Source of the DNA: JAAUTT01 sp038213375
GTDB taxonomy: Bacteria > Bacteroidota > Bacteroidia > Bacteroidales > JAAUTT01
Reading direction: 5' to 3'
Assembly (NCBI GenBank): GCA_038213375.1
Contig: JBBQTB010000003.1
Span: 119,459 to 183,458, forward strand
DNA length: 64,000 nucleotides
How positions within the stretch are numbered: position 1 is the stretch's first letter; every line of letters begins with the position of its first letter. The notes beneath the pieces are model-generated. The model worked only from the letters and a program-made list of their open reading frames with translations, made no database searches and was not told the origin of the DNA. This document shows positions 8,447 to 17,068 of the stretch, piece after piece. A program made the translations under genes and the position numbers.

Positions 8447-8824
8447 ATGGAAGTTTTCAAAATTTTGGGTACTGACGATACCCCGGGTGTAACGCTGGAT
8501 GCGACTAACGACATATTTGAAATTTCAGGTCGATCGTTACCGGAGGATGTAAATGCATTTTACAAACCTATTATTGATTGGATGGATAAGTACAACTTGG
8601 CTCCAAAAGCAAAAACCATCTTTTATTTCAGGTTGGTTTATTTTAATACTGCTTCGTCAAAGATGTTACTAGATGTTCTTATGAAATTGGAGGAACTCTA
8701 TAAAACAGGGAATGATGTTGTTGTTCGGTGGCAATATCCTGATGATGATGAGGATATGAAAGAGGCTGGCGAGGAATATGCTGACATTGTTGACGTTCCA
8801 TTCGAGCAAATTGAAATATCCTGA
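8447..8824 (+). CDS. siaC: SiaC-family regulatory phosphoprotein (DUF1987)
   Basis: 125 residues matching the DUF1987/SiaC family: it begins with a short GTDDTPGVTLDA segment, has an EISGRSLPEDVNAFY motif and then YFNTASSKMLLDVLMKLEEL, where the Thr of YFNTAS aligns with the phosphorylated Thr of Pseudomonas SiaC. In the known system, unphosphorylated SiaC binds and activates a diguanylate cyclase (SiaD). No GGDEF protein is present in this window, so the partner here is unknown and could be the TerB-like/ABC protein encoded next. The acidic C-terminus (DDDEDMKEAGEEYADIVD) is also usual for the family. Confidence 0.85.
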   Translation: MEVFKILGTDDTPGVTLDATNDIFEISGRSLPEDVNAFYKPIIDWMDKYNLAPKAKTIFYFRLVYFNTASSKMLLDVLMKLEELYKTGNDVVVRWQYPDDDEDMKEAGEEYADIVDVPFEQIEIS

Positions 8825-8936
8825 TTTGTAGCCTGTGGGCACTTGAATTGTCCTTAACCCACCAAAACTGTATAACCATAAATAATCAAATGTGCCAGAA
8901 CCCGGATATATGGCTTTTCATCGGTAATATAAATTT

Positions 8937-11900
8937 ATGAGTGAAGAGATTTTAAAAGCGTTAATGCAACTGTTTGCGATTATTGCTAAACAGGACGAGG
9001 GTGTGGAACTTAGCGAACGTGAGTACGTTAAAACCTTCCTGACCCTTCAACTGAGCGATGAAGCCGTAAATGAATATTTGGTTCTGTTTGATAGTTTTAC
9101 AGGTCTTGATAAAACAGTTGACGAAAACGGCGTGGAGATTGCAAGGAAAAAACTGACCTCTGTTAAAGATTCAGTTCGTATTCTGGGTATTTGTAAAAAA
9201 ATTAACAAAACACTTACTCAGGAACAAAAAGTAGTAGTATTGGTTCGTTTGTTTGAGTTGGTGAATGCGGACCGTAAATTTACCGATCAGCGAATGGCTA
9301 TCATCAATACGGTGGCCGAAGTTTTTAATCTCCCTAGAGAAGAATTTAAAAGTATTGAGACTTTTATAGTTAAAAACCGTCCTGAAGCACTTGATCAACC
9401 TGATATTTTAGTTATTGCTGATAAGACTGTTGCAAACCTGCAAAGTAAATTTATTCTTACTGAAAAACTTGATGGTAACCTTTATATTCTCAGGATTGCC
9501 AGTGTTGATCTGTATTTTTTGAAATATACGGGGCATGAAGAACTTTTTTTGAATGGACTCGGAATTACCAATAGACGTATCTATTTATACGCCAGCGGAA
9601 GTGCTGTAAAAATGCCCAAAGGGAAGCCGGTTTATTACAGTGATGTTGTAGCGCACTACCTTGCTGATATTACTTCGAACAAAATATCATTCGAAGTGAA
9701 TAACCTAGAATTTCGTTTCTCTAATGGTAATATTGGACTGAGAAACGTTAGCTTTTCTGAAGGTCAGGGAAAGCTGATTGGTATTATGGGAGCAAGTGGT
9801 GCAGGTAAAACTACTTTGCTTAATGTTTTATGCGGAACGGAATTACCATACAAAGGAGAAGTGATTATTAATGGCCATAACCTTCATAAAGAGAAAGAGA
9901 AAGTGGAGGGAGTTATTGGTCTAATTCCTCAGGATGACCTGTTAATAGAAGAATTAACCGTTTTTGAAAATCTTTATTATAATGCAAAACTTTGTTTTAA
10001 GAACCAAACAGAAGAGCAGATTAACGAACGAGTGGTTCGAACACTTTCAAGTCTTGGACTTTTAGAACGTAAAGATCTTAAAGTCGGATCGCCACTCAAC
10101 AAAACGATTAGTGGTGGTCAGCGAAAACGCTTGAATATCGCGCTTGAATTAATTCGCGAACCATCTATCTTGTTTGTTGATGAACCTACCTCCGGACTTT
10201 CGTCCAGAGATTCCGAAAACGTGATGGACCTATTGCGGGAACTTGCATTGAAAGGAAAGCTTATTTTTGTAGTAATACACCAGCCATCGTCGGAAATTTA
10301 TAAGATGTTCGACAAAATGATTATTCTGGATACGGGAGGATACCTGATATATTATGGCAATCCCGTTGAAGCTGTGATGTATTTTAAAAGAATTGACGCT
10401 CAAATTAATAGCGATGTTGGAGAGTGTCCTGTTTGTGGTAATGTGAATCCCGAACTGATTTTTAATATTATTGAGGCCAAGGTTGTTGATGAGTTTGGCA
10501 GGTATACTGATAAACGCAAAGTACAACCACCAAAATGGGAGGGATTTTACTCAGAAAACTTTCATCCTGAAAAGATGCAGGTAATCAGCGAGGATCCGCC
10601 AAAATCCTTAAATATCCCAAACTGGTTTAACCAGATTAAGATTTATACAGTTCGTGATTTTGTTTCTAAAATAAGCAATACCCAGTATATATCGCTTAAT
10701 CTGCTGGATGCTCCCCTGCTGGGATTTATTCTTGCTTATGTTATTAGGTATATTTCCGACCCGGGTTCTGATGTGTATATTTTTAGGGAAAATGAAAATA
10801 TTCCTGTTTATATTTTCATGAGTCTTATTGTGGCTTTGTTTCTGGGCCTAATCGTTAGCGCCGAAGAAATATTTCGCGATCGTAAAATACTCAAACGCGA
10901 AGGTTTTCTTAATTTAAGCCGTTCAAGCTATTTGCTATCTAAAATATTTATATTACTAATAATTAGCGCTATACAAAGTTTAACATTTGTACTTATTGCT
11001 AATTCAATTCTGGGTATTTCCGGAATGTATTTTACGTATTGGTTTGCCCTATTCACGACGGCTGCCTTTGCTAACATGTTAGGTTTAAATGTTTCAGCTT
11101 CATTTAATTCGGCTGTAACTATATATATTCTTATTCCACTGCTTATGATCCCTATGATGATCCTAAGCGGAGCAATGTTTCGTTTTGATAAACTTAACCG
11201 TAATGTTGGTAGTGTTGATAAGGTTCCTCTGTTGGCTGAAATAATGGTAACTCGTTGGGCTTATGAAGCCTTGGTGGTTCATCAATTTAAAGACAATCAA
11301 TTTGAAAAAGCATTTTACGATATTGAAAAACGTGAAAGTAACGCTGATTTTAAACAGGTTCATCTTATACCGGAACTTCAAAAACGCCTGGACGATTGTA
11401 ACGCTGAATTCTCAAAGTTTGGAAAAATAGAAAAAACCAATGTTCAGCTTGATGTTCTAAAGAACGAAATATCAAAAGAATTGATGATTAATAAGGATCT
11501 TCCATTTAAAAATGCAGATGGAATAATAGGTGAAAAATATAGTACCAAGATGGCTAAAGCATTACAATCTTTTATTGATAGAATGAAAGGTGATTATTCA
11601 GCGAAATTTATGCAAGCCAACAAAGAGAAGGAAGATAAAATAAATAGAGAACTTAAAAAGGATCCTGAAAGATATAAAAAATACAAAAACGTTTATCATA
11701 ATGAAAACTTGTCAGATTTGGTAAGGAAAGTGCTTGAAAAAAATAAAATTTTAGAATACAATCACGAATTGGTTCAGCAGGTAGATCCAATTTATATGGA
11801 TCCTACCATACGGGGACCTTTAAGCTGGCGCTCTCATTTTTTTGCCCCTCGCAAACCTTTTTTTGGCGTTTATTATGACACATACTGGTACAATATGATT

Positions 11901-12011
11901 GTAGTATGGTTATTTACTGTCATTCTTTATCTGGCCCTCTATTACGAGTGGTTTTTAAGATTTATGAATATGTTCGGAAAACTTAAACTTAAAAGGGAAA
12001 GTTCAGAATAA
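8937..12011 (+). CDS. TerB-like domain / ABC-2 transporter fusion (ATPase plus permease)
   Basis: 1024 residues. Residues 1-150 are a helical TerB-like region with acidic signatures such as KQDEGVELSEREY and NADRKFTDQ. Residues about 160-250 form a beta-rich domain of unclear identity. An ABC ATPase spans 255-485, with Walker A GASGAGKTT (285-293), signature ISGGQRKRL (391-399), Walker B ILFVDEP (411-417) and switch His448. A CPVCGNVNPE segment may bind zinc. TM helices from about 580 onward form an ABC-2/ABCG-type permease, interrupted by a long charged cytosolic insert (about 780-960) before a last TM pair. ABCG-type half-transporters usually dimerise; the substrate is unknown. It follows siaC by 112 bases and precedes two exported proteins, so it may be an output of the signalling cluster. 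Confidence 0.82.
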   Translation: MSEEILKALMQLFAIIAKQDEGVELSEREYVKTFLTLQLSDEAVNEYLVLFDSFTGLDKTVDENGVEIARKKLTSVKDSVRILGICKKINKTLTQEQKVVVLVRLFELVNADRKFTDQRMAIINTVAEVFNLPREEFKSIETFIVKNRPEALDQPDILVIADKTVANLQSKFILTEKLDGNLYILRIASVDLYFLKYTGHEELFLNGLGITNRRIYLYASGSAVKMPKGKPVYYSDVVAHYLADITSNKISFEVNNLEFRFSNGNIGLRNVSFSEGQGKLIGIMGASGAGKTTLLNVLCGTELPYKGEVIINGHNLHKEKEKVEGVIGLIPQDDLLIEELTVFENLYYNAKLCFKNQTEEQINERVVRTLSSLGLLERKDLKVGSPLNKTISGGQRKRLNIALELIREPSILFVDEPTSGLSSRDSENVMDLLRELALKGKLIFVVIHQPSSEIYKMFDKMIILDTGGYLIYYGNPVEAVMYFKRIDAQINSDVGECPVCGNVNPELIFNIIEAKVVDEFGRYTDKRKVQPPKWEGFYSENFHPEKMQVISEDPPKSLNIPNWFNQIKIYTVRDFVSKISNTQYISLNLLDAPLLGFILAYVIRYISDPGSDVYIFRENENIPVYIFMSLIVALFLGLIVSAEEIFRDRKILKREGFLNLSRSSYLLSKIFILLIISAIQSLTFVLIANSILGISGMYFTYWFALFTTAAFANMLGLNVSASFNSAVTIYILIPLLMIPMMILSGAMFRFDKLNRNVGSVDKVPLLAEIMVTRWAYEALVVHQFKDNQFEKAFYDIEKRESNADFKQVHLIPELQKRLDDCNAEFSKFGKIEKTNVQLDVLKNEISKELMINKDLPFKNADGIIGEKYSTKMAKALQSFIDRMKGDYSAKFMQANKEKEDKINRELKKDPERYKKYKNVYHNENLSDLVRKVLEKNKILEYNHELVQQVDPIYMDPTIRGPLSWRSHFFAPRKPFFGVYYDTYWYNMIVVWLFTVILYLALYYEWFLRFMNMFGKLKLKRESSE

Positions 12012-12015
12012 TTAC

Positions 12016-12023
12016 TAAATTTG
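12016..12023 (+). promoter_or_regulatory. Possible -7 promoter box before lipoprotein gene
   Basis: TAAATTTG fits the TAnnTTTG consensus, 42 bases upstream of the lipoprotein start at 12066. No convincing -33 element is seen, so the gene may instead be co-transcribed with the transporter. Confidence 0.22.
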
Positions 12024-12065
12024 TATAAACAGCAATCAAACAAACAATAATCTAATTATGCTGCT

Positions 12066-12968
12066 ATGATTAAGAGACTGGCTTATTTATTTCTATGTAG
12101 TGTATTTGTGTTTTATTCATGCAAATCCGGAGTTAAGAAAAGTAAAGGAGAATTTGGAGAAAATGATAGTATAAAGGCAGATAGCGCCTTACCGGTTTCA
12201 AAAGAAGCAATGGCTGATCTCGTACAAAATATTTCATCTCCCATTGAAATGGCAGCTTTAATTAAAAGTCTTGGCGTACCCTTTTCACAAAAATATTTAG
12301 CCCCTACAAACCATCTTGATAATTTTAACACAAGTACCTCTAAGGCTGTAAATTTAGGTATCTTTGGTGCCGACCTTGGATATATAAACATGTATAGTAA
12401 AACGTCAACTGTTCTATCGTACATCTCAGCAGTTAAAACATTGGCTGATGGGATTAACGTAGGTCAATTTTTTGATTTTTCTACATTAAAAAGGCTGGCT
12501 ACAAATAACGAAAATATTGATTCGTTAATGTATATTTCCATTCATAGTTTTAATGTAATGGATGAGTATTTGCGTAAAAACAACCGCAGTAATCTCAGCG
12601 CTCTTATGATTGCAGGCGTTTACATTGAGGGGCTGTATCTTATGACTCAGGTAGCAAAAGAAAAACCTAATAAAAAATTGGCAGAAAGCATTGGAGATCA
12701 AAAAATTATTTTTGAACAGATGTTACTGATTTTGAAAAACTATCAGAAGGATCCTTATTTTAAAGATTTTATTGCCAATATGGAAACGCTTAAAAAGGAG
12801 TTTTCGGAAATTAAAATAACCATCGAAATGGGTGAACCTAAATCAGTGGAAAAAAATGGAATGCTTACCATTATTCAAACATCAAAAAGTACTGTTCATA
12901 TCACCGATGAACAGTTAAAGAGAATTATTTCTCAAACTGAAATAATTAGAAATAAGCTGATTAAGTAA
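12066..12968 (+). CDS. Predicted lipoprotein of unknown function
   Basis: 300 residues with a lipoprotein-type signal peptide (hydrophobic 4-17, then FYSC with Cys19 as the likely lipidated residue). The mature protein is mainly helical, with DLVQNISSPIEMAALIKSLG near the start and repeated hydrophobic helices. A similar layout (N-terminal helix, then a NLGIFGADLGYINMYS segment) is seen in conserved Bacteroidota lipoproteins without assigned function. I cannot assign an activity. It follows the ABC transporter by 54 bases and could be a periplasmic or outer-membrane partner of it (inference). Confidence 0.75.
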   Translation: MIKRLAYLFLCSVFVFYSCKSGVKKSKGEFGENDSIKADSALPVSKEAMADLVQNISSPIEMAALIKSLGVPFSQKYLAPTNHLDNFNTSTSKAVNLGIFGADLGYINMYSKTSTVLSYISAVKTLADGINVGQFFDFSTLKRLATNNENIDSLMYISIHSFNVMDEYLRKNNRSNLSALMIAGVYIEGLYLMTQVAKEKPNKKLAESIGDQKIIFEQMLLILKNYQKDPYFKDFIANMETLKKEFSEIKITIEMGEPKSVEKNGMLTIIQTSKSTVHITDEQLKRIISQTEIIRNKLIK

Positions 12969-13051
12969 TAAGTTTTAAATAAATCATTCTGACATTTTGG
13001 ATGAGTAAAGTGGTTTATAATATCTTTTATAAAATAATAAAACAGTGTACA

Positions 13052-13495
13052 ATGAAGCATATAACATTCATCCTGGCGATTGTTTTCCTGTCAATAGGTT
13101 ATATAGCAAACGCGCAAACTGAAGCGCAAAAAGTTGAAATTTGTTCAGGTACGGCCGGTTCCGATGCTTCCTATCTTAAGGATTTTGTTGTTGATTTGCC
13201 TGCGGCTCAAGGAGATGAAAAAGCCCCTACTGCTAAATATTCTCTTATTCTTCAAAAAGATACCAAATATCGTATCACAATCTGTACTGATGACGATTCA
13301 CCAGGGAAAGGATATGTACAACTTTTAGATACAAATTCGCTATTGGGAAGTTCCTTTAATCCTCAGACTGGAAAGGAATACAAAGGATTTGACTTCGATT
13401 GTCAGAAAAGTAGTGTTTATCACATTTTTATCCAGTTTCAGGAAGGCAAGGCAGGTAAATCAATTGTAATTCTTTCGTTTATCAAAAAATTATAA
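13052..13495 (+). CDS. Small secreted protein of unknown function
   Basis: 147 residues if started at the ATG at 13052, chosen because it places a clean signal peptide at the N-terminus (hydrophobic 4-18, cleavage after NA21 before Gln22). An upstream in-frame ATG at 13001 would add 17 residues with no role. The mature part (about 125 residues) looks beta-rich, with two to three Cys (CSGTAGSD, ITICTDDD, FDCQKSSVY), possibly disulfide-bonded in the periplasm. No family is recognised. It is the last gene of the signalling cluster and is followed by an intrinsic terminator at 13550-13580. Confidence 0.7.
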   Translation: MKHITFILAIVFLSIGYIANAQTEAQKVEICSGTAGSDASYLKDFVVDLPAAQGDEKAPTAKYSLILQKDTKYRITICTDDDSPGKGYVQLLDTNSLLGSSFNPQTGKEYKGFDFDCQKSSVYHIFIQFQEGKAGKSIVILSFIKKL

Positions 13496-13549
13496 ATATT
13501 AAAAGTCGAAAGTAAACTGAAAACGGTAAAATTTTATTGAATAATTACA

Positions 13550-13580
13550 AAAGGTTGGTTCGGAGAGTCAACCTTTTTTT
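13550..13580 (+). terminator. Intrinsic terminator
   Basis: AAAGGTTG (13550-13557) pairs with CAACCTTT (13569-13576), with an 11-base loop, followed by a continuing T-run. It closes the long plus-strand cluster that begins before the window. Confidence 0.8.
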
Positions 13581-13761
13581 ATTGCTTTGTATTCAGAAGC
13601 TTGATTGAGATTCATTTTTTTAATAGCTAAATAAAAAACAGAATGTCAGAAGGGCATCATTTTTGTTATACATTTTTGTTTTTTAAATAATAAGGAATTG
13701 AGCTGAACAAAGCATTTCGTTTAGGTTTTGCTATATAAACGAAAATTTATAGCTTCATTGT

Positions 13762-14457
13762 ATGAGATCACAAAAGAAAATTGATATTGCTTACTTAGAG
13801 AAATATAGGGGGATATTTTTCCAGATAGGGATTATCATTGTTCTTTGCATCGTTTTTTTTGCAATTGAATGGAATACCCAGCCATCCAAAAAAGAAAATG
13901 TTATACAGGCAATGGATGAACCTGCCAAACAAATAATATTTACAGGCGAACAGCTTAAGGAAACAAATACTCTTCCACAACCTTTGCAATTAGTGCCTTA
14001 TGAGATAAAGGTTGTTGACAGTAATGTACAAATTGATGATGAAATAAAGATAAATCCTAATTTTTCACAGGATTTTGTTATACGTCCCATTGAATTTTCT
14101 CCCAAAGCTCAAAATGAGGAGAAAGTAAAAGACGATAAGGTATTTGTGATAGTTGAAGAAATGCCATTATTCAAGGGGGGCAGTTCAAATACATTTAGAG
14201 ATTGGATTCAAAAAAACATCAGGTATCCTGACATAGCCAGTGAAAACGGAATTAAGGGAAATGTTCTCATTTCGTTTAGCATAAACAGCATAGGAGAAGT
14301 TTGTGATGTAAAGGTTCTTCGGGGCATTGATCCTTCATTAGACAAAGAAGCCGTTAGGATAATTTCTTCATCACCAAAATGGACACCCGGAAAACAACAC
14401 GGTAAAAATGTTAAAGTTATATTTAACTTTAACGTAAGGTTCGTTTTGCAAAATTGA
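13762..14457 (+). CDS. TonB C-terminal domain protein (energy transducer TonB-like)
   Basis: 231 residues. There is a short cytosolic N-terminus, one TM helix at about 18-36, a periplasmic linker, and a TonB C-terminal domain at about 135-230. That domain has the usual FKGGSSNTFRDWIQKNIRYP, KGNVLISFSINSIGEV and SSPKWTPGKQHGKNV segments; each is the Bacteroidota variant of the TonB core (YP..A...gi.G.V...f.i...G.v). Such proteins couple the proton-motive force to outer-membrane transporters, but many Bacteroidota copies have other uses. No exbB/exbD or TonB-dependent receptor lies nearby, so the partner is unknown. Confidence 0.85.
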   Translation: MRSQKKIDIAYLEKYRGIFFQIGIIIVLCIVFFAIEWNTQPSKKENVIQAMDEPAKQIIFTGEQLKETNTLPQPLQLVPYEIKVVDSNVQIDDEIKINPNFSQDFVIRPIEFSPKAQNEEKVKDDKVFVIVEEMPLFKGGSSNTFRDWIQKNIRYPDIASENGIKGNVLISFSINSIGEVCDVKVLRGIDPSLDKEAVRIISSSPKWTPGKQHGKNVKVIFNFNVRFVLQN

Positions 14458-14512
14458 TTATTTTCGAAGCTTTAAGACTCATTAATTTGTTGATTGAATT
14501 TAACAAAACTTT

Positions 14513-15706
14513 ATGCCAAATCTATATTCTACAGAAGTAATACCAGAAAAAGCCATATTGATTGGTGTAATAAATCATTATCAGGATGAACGTCAGGTAA
14601 ATGATTTTCTTCAGGAACTTGCCTTTTTAACTGAAACTGCCGGTGCTGTTCCCGTAAAAAAATTCATTCAACGACTTGAATCGCCGCATCCTCGTACATT
14701 TGTGGGAACCGGTAAACTAGCTGAAATTCAGTCTTATATTAAGGAAAATAATATTGATTTAATTATTTTTGATGATGAACTTACTGCTACACAACTTCGA
14801 AATCTTGACAAGGTGCTGGAGATTAAAATTCTTGACCGCACTAACCTAATTCTTGATATTTTTGCAAAGCGAGCCAAAACATCTTATGCTAAAGCTCAGG
14901 TTGAACTGGCGCAATATCAATATTTGCTTCCCCGACTGACTCGTATGTGGACTCACCTTGAACGGCAGCAAGGAGGTATTGGCATGCGTGGGCCTGGCGA
15001 ATCGGAGTTGGAGACCGACCGCCGTATTATTCGCGACAAAATTGCAGACCTTAAAGAAGATCTGAAGAAAATTGACCGACAAATGTCTACACAGCGGCAA
15101 GGGCGCGGAAATATTGTTCGGGTTGCTCTGGTGGGTTATACCAATGTTGGAAAATCAACCTTGATGAATTTACTGAGCAAATCGGAGGTATTTGCCGAAA
15201 ATAAATTATTTGCAACACTCGACACTACTGTGAGAAAGGTAGTTATTAATAGGCTCGCTTTTTTATTAACCGATACGGTTGGGTTTATCCGTAAATTGCC
15301 TCACCAATTGGTGGAATCGTTTAAATCGACATTGGATGAAGTTCGAGAGGCTGATATTCTGGTGCATGTAGCTGATATCTCTCACCCCGAATTTGAAGAG
15401 CAAATTGATGTTGTGAATCAGACTCTCTCTGACCTAAATGCAGCTAGTAAAAAAATTATTATAGTTTTTAACAAGGTGGATGCATTTTCATATGTAGCCA
15501 AGGACGACGACGACCTAACTCCAAAAACCAGAGTTAATTACTCGTTGGAGGAACTGAAAAACAGTTGGATGTCTAAGCTTAATCATCAAGCTCTTTTTAT
15601 CTCAGCAACTGAAAAAACGAACATTGATGAGCTAAGGAATACTCTTTACGAGGAAACGAAAAAAATTCATGTCCTGCGTTATCCGGGGGATAGTTATTTG
15701 TTTTAG
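14513..15706 (+). CDS. hflX: GTPase HflX
   Basis: 397 residues, normal HflX length. The N-terminal HflX-specific domain contains ESPHPRTFVGTGKLAEI and the glycine-rich ERQQGGIGMRGPGESELE linker. The GTPase domain follows with G1 GYTNVGKST, G3 DTVGFIRKLPHQL and G4 NKVD. HflX binds the 50S subunit and splits or rescues stalled ribosomes, mainly under heat or antibiotic stress. It is monocistronic here, ending at a bidirectional terminator shared with the convergent asd gene. Confidence 0.96.
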   Translation: MPNLYSTEVIPEKAILIGVINHYQDERQVNDFLQELAFLTETAGAVPVKKFIQRLESPHPRTFVGTGKLAEIQSYIKENNIDLIIFDDELTATQLRNLDKVLEIKILDRTNLILDIFAKRAKTSYAKAQVELAQYQYLLPRLTRMWTHLERQQGGIGMRGPGESELETDRRIIRDKIADLKEDLKKIDRQMSTQRQGRGNIVRVALVGYTNVGKSTLMNLLSKSEVFAENKLFATLDTTVRKVVINRLAFLLTDTVGFIRKLPHQLVESFKSTLDEVREADILVHVADISHPEFEEQIDVVNQTLSDLNAASKKIIIVFNKVDAFSYVAKDDDDLTPKTRVNYSLEELKNSWMSKLNHQALFISATEKTNIDELRNTLYEETKKIHVLRYPGDSYLF

Positions 15707-15765
15707 TTGGATAATAGTACGAAAACTCTACCATATAAAGGAATTTTAAAAAAATTGTACAAAAT

Positions 15766-15794
15766 AAAAAACCCGGTGAAAAACCGGGTTTTTT
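15766..15794. terminator. Bidirectional intrinsic terminator between hflX and asd
   Basis: AAAAAACCCGGT (15766-15777) and ACCGGGTTTTTT (15783-15794) form a 12-bp stem with a five-base loop and T-runs on both strands, serving the convergent hflX (plus) and asd (minus). Confidence 0.9.
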
Positions 15795-15808
15795 ATGGAA
15801 TATAAAGG

Positions 15809-16816
15809 TTATAAAAGTTTATTCTTTATCATATATTCTGCGATTTGAACCGCATTAAGTGCTGCTCCCTTTTTTATCTGATCACCAACACACCAGAAGG
15901 TAAGTCCTTTTGGATTTGATATATCTTTGCGTAACCGGCCAACGAAAACGGGATCCTGATCTGCTACAAACAAAGGCATTGGGTATTTACTAGTTTTTGG
16001 ATCATCTTCAACCACCAAACCTTCAGCGTTCTGCATGGCAGTGCGAACAGCATCAATAGAGAGTTCTTTTTCGGTTTCCGTCCAAACTACCTCAGAATGT
16101 GCACGGTAAACAGGAACACGCACCGTTGTGGCACTGACCATCATATCGGAATGCATAATTTTACGTGTTTCGTTATGCATCTTCATTTCCTCTTTGGTGT
16201 AGTCGTTATCGAGGAAAATATCAATCTGTGGAATAAGATTAAAAGCAAGTTGATATTTGAATTTATCAACCTTCACAGGATTGTTACCAATTACTTGTTT
16301 AACCTGATTTTCAAGTTCCTGCATAGCCGCTGCACCTGCACCACTGGCAGCCTGATACGTAGATACATGAATACGTTTAATGGGTGACAAATCGTGTATG
16401 GGTTTTAGCGCCACTACCATGATGATGGTAGAACAGTTAGGGTTTGCAATGATATTCCGAGGACGATTTTTGCAATCGAGCGGATTTACCTCCGGCACTA
16501 TCAACGGAACATCATCATCCATGCGAAAAGCACTGGAGTTATCGATCATAATTGTTCCATATTTCGTAATGTCAGGAGCGAATTCTTTTGAAATACTTGC
16601 TCCGGCCGAAGTTAAAGCTATATCGATACCTTTAAAATCGTCGTTATGTTTAAGTTCTTTAACGGTAATGGTTTTACCTTTAAAATTATAAGTTGTTCCT
16701 GCACTTCGCGATGATCCAAAAAGGACCAATTCATCGGCAGGAAAATTTCGCTCTGCCAGAACCTTCAGGAACTCCTGTCCAACAGCACCGCTTATTCCTA
16801 CTACTGCAATTTTCAT
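15809..16816 (-). CDS. asd: Aspartate-semialdehyde dehydrogenase
   Basis: 335 residues. It has an N-terminal NADP-binding motif GISGAVGQEF (7-16) and GSSRSAG. The active-site Cys128 lies in IIANPNCSTI, with the family segments STYQAASGAGAAAM and RVPVYRAHSEVVW (catalytic His). It reduces beta-aspartyl phosphate to aspartate semialdehyde, the branch point to lysine/diaminopimelate, threonine and methionine. It is monocistronic on the minus strand and convergent with hflX. Length and motifs are normal. Confidence 0.97.
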   Translation of the reverse strand: MKIAVVGISGAVGQEFLKVLAERNFPADELVLFGSSRSAGTTYNFKGKTITVKELKHNDDFKGIDIALTSAGASISKEFAPDITKYGTIMIDNSSAFRMDDDVPLIVPEVNPLDCKNRPRNIIANPNCSTIIMVVALKPIHDLSPIKRIHVSTYQAASGAGAAAMQELENQVKQVIGNNPVKVDKFKYQLAFNLIPQIDIFLDNDYTKEEMKMHNETRKIMHSDMMVSATTVRVPVYRAHSEVVWTETEKELSIDAVRTAMQNAEGLVVEDDPKTSKYPMPLFVADQDPVFVGRLRKDISNPKGLTFWCVGDQIKKGAALNAVQIAEYMIKNKLL

Positions 16817-17068
16817 GACTTCTAATAAATTAATTTATGGGAGGGTAAAATTAACACATTTATGAGAAAAATCAGTTTGGGAATATTTTATTTTGTTAGT
16901 ATTTTTTGAATCTTAAACATTTTACTTAATTTCACAAAAAATCAGATCATTAACGGATTTATTGGTCAAGCTAGAAAGACTTAAGAAAGAGCGATTGCAG
17001 GAGGTATAGCAAGTGAGGAGGGTCGATTTTCGTTATTTTAATATTGTTTATCAGGTAATATTAGAAAT

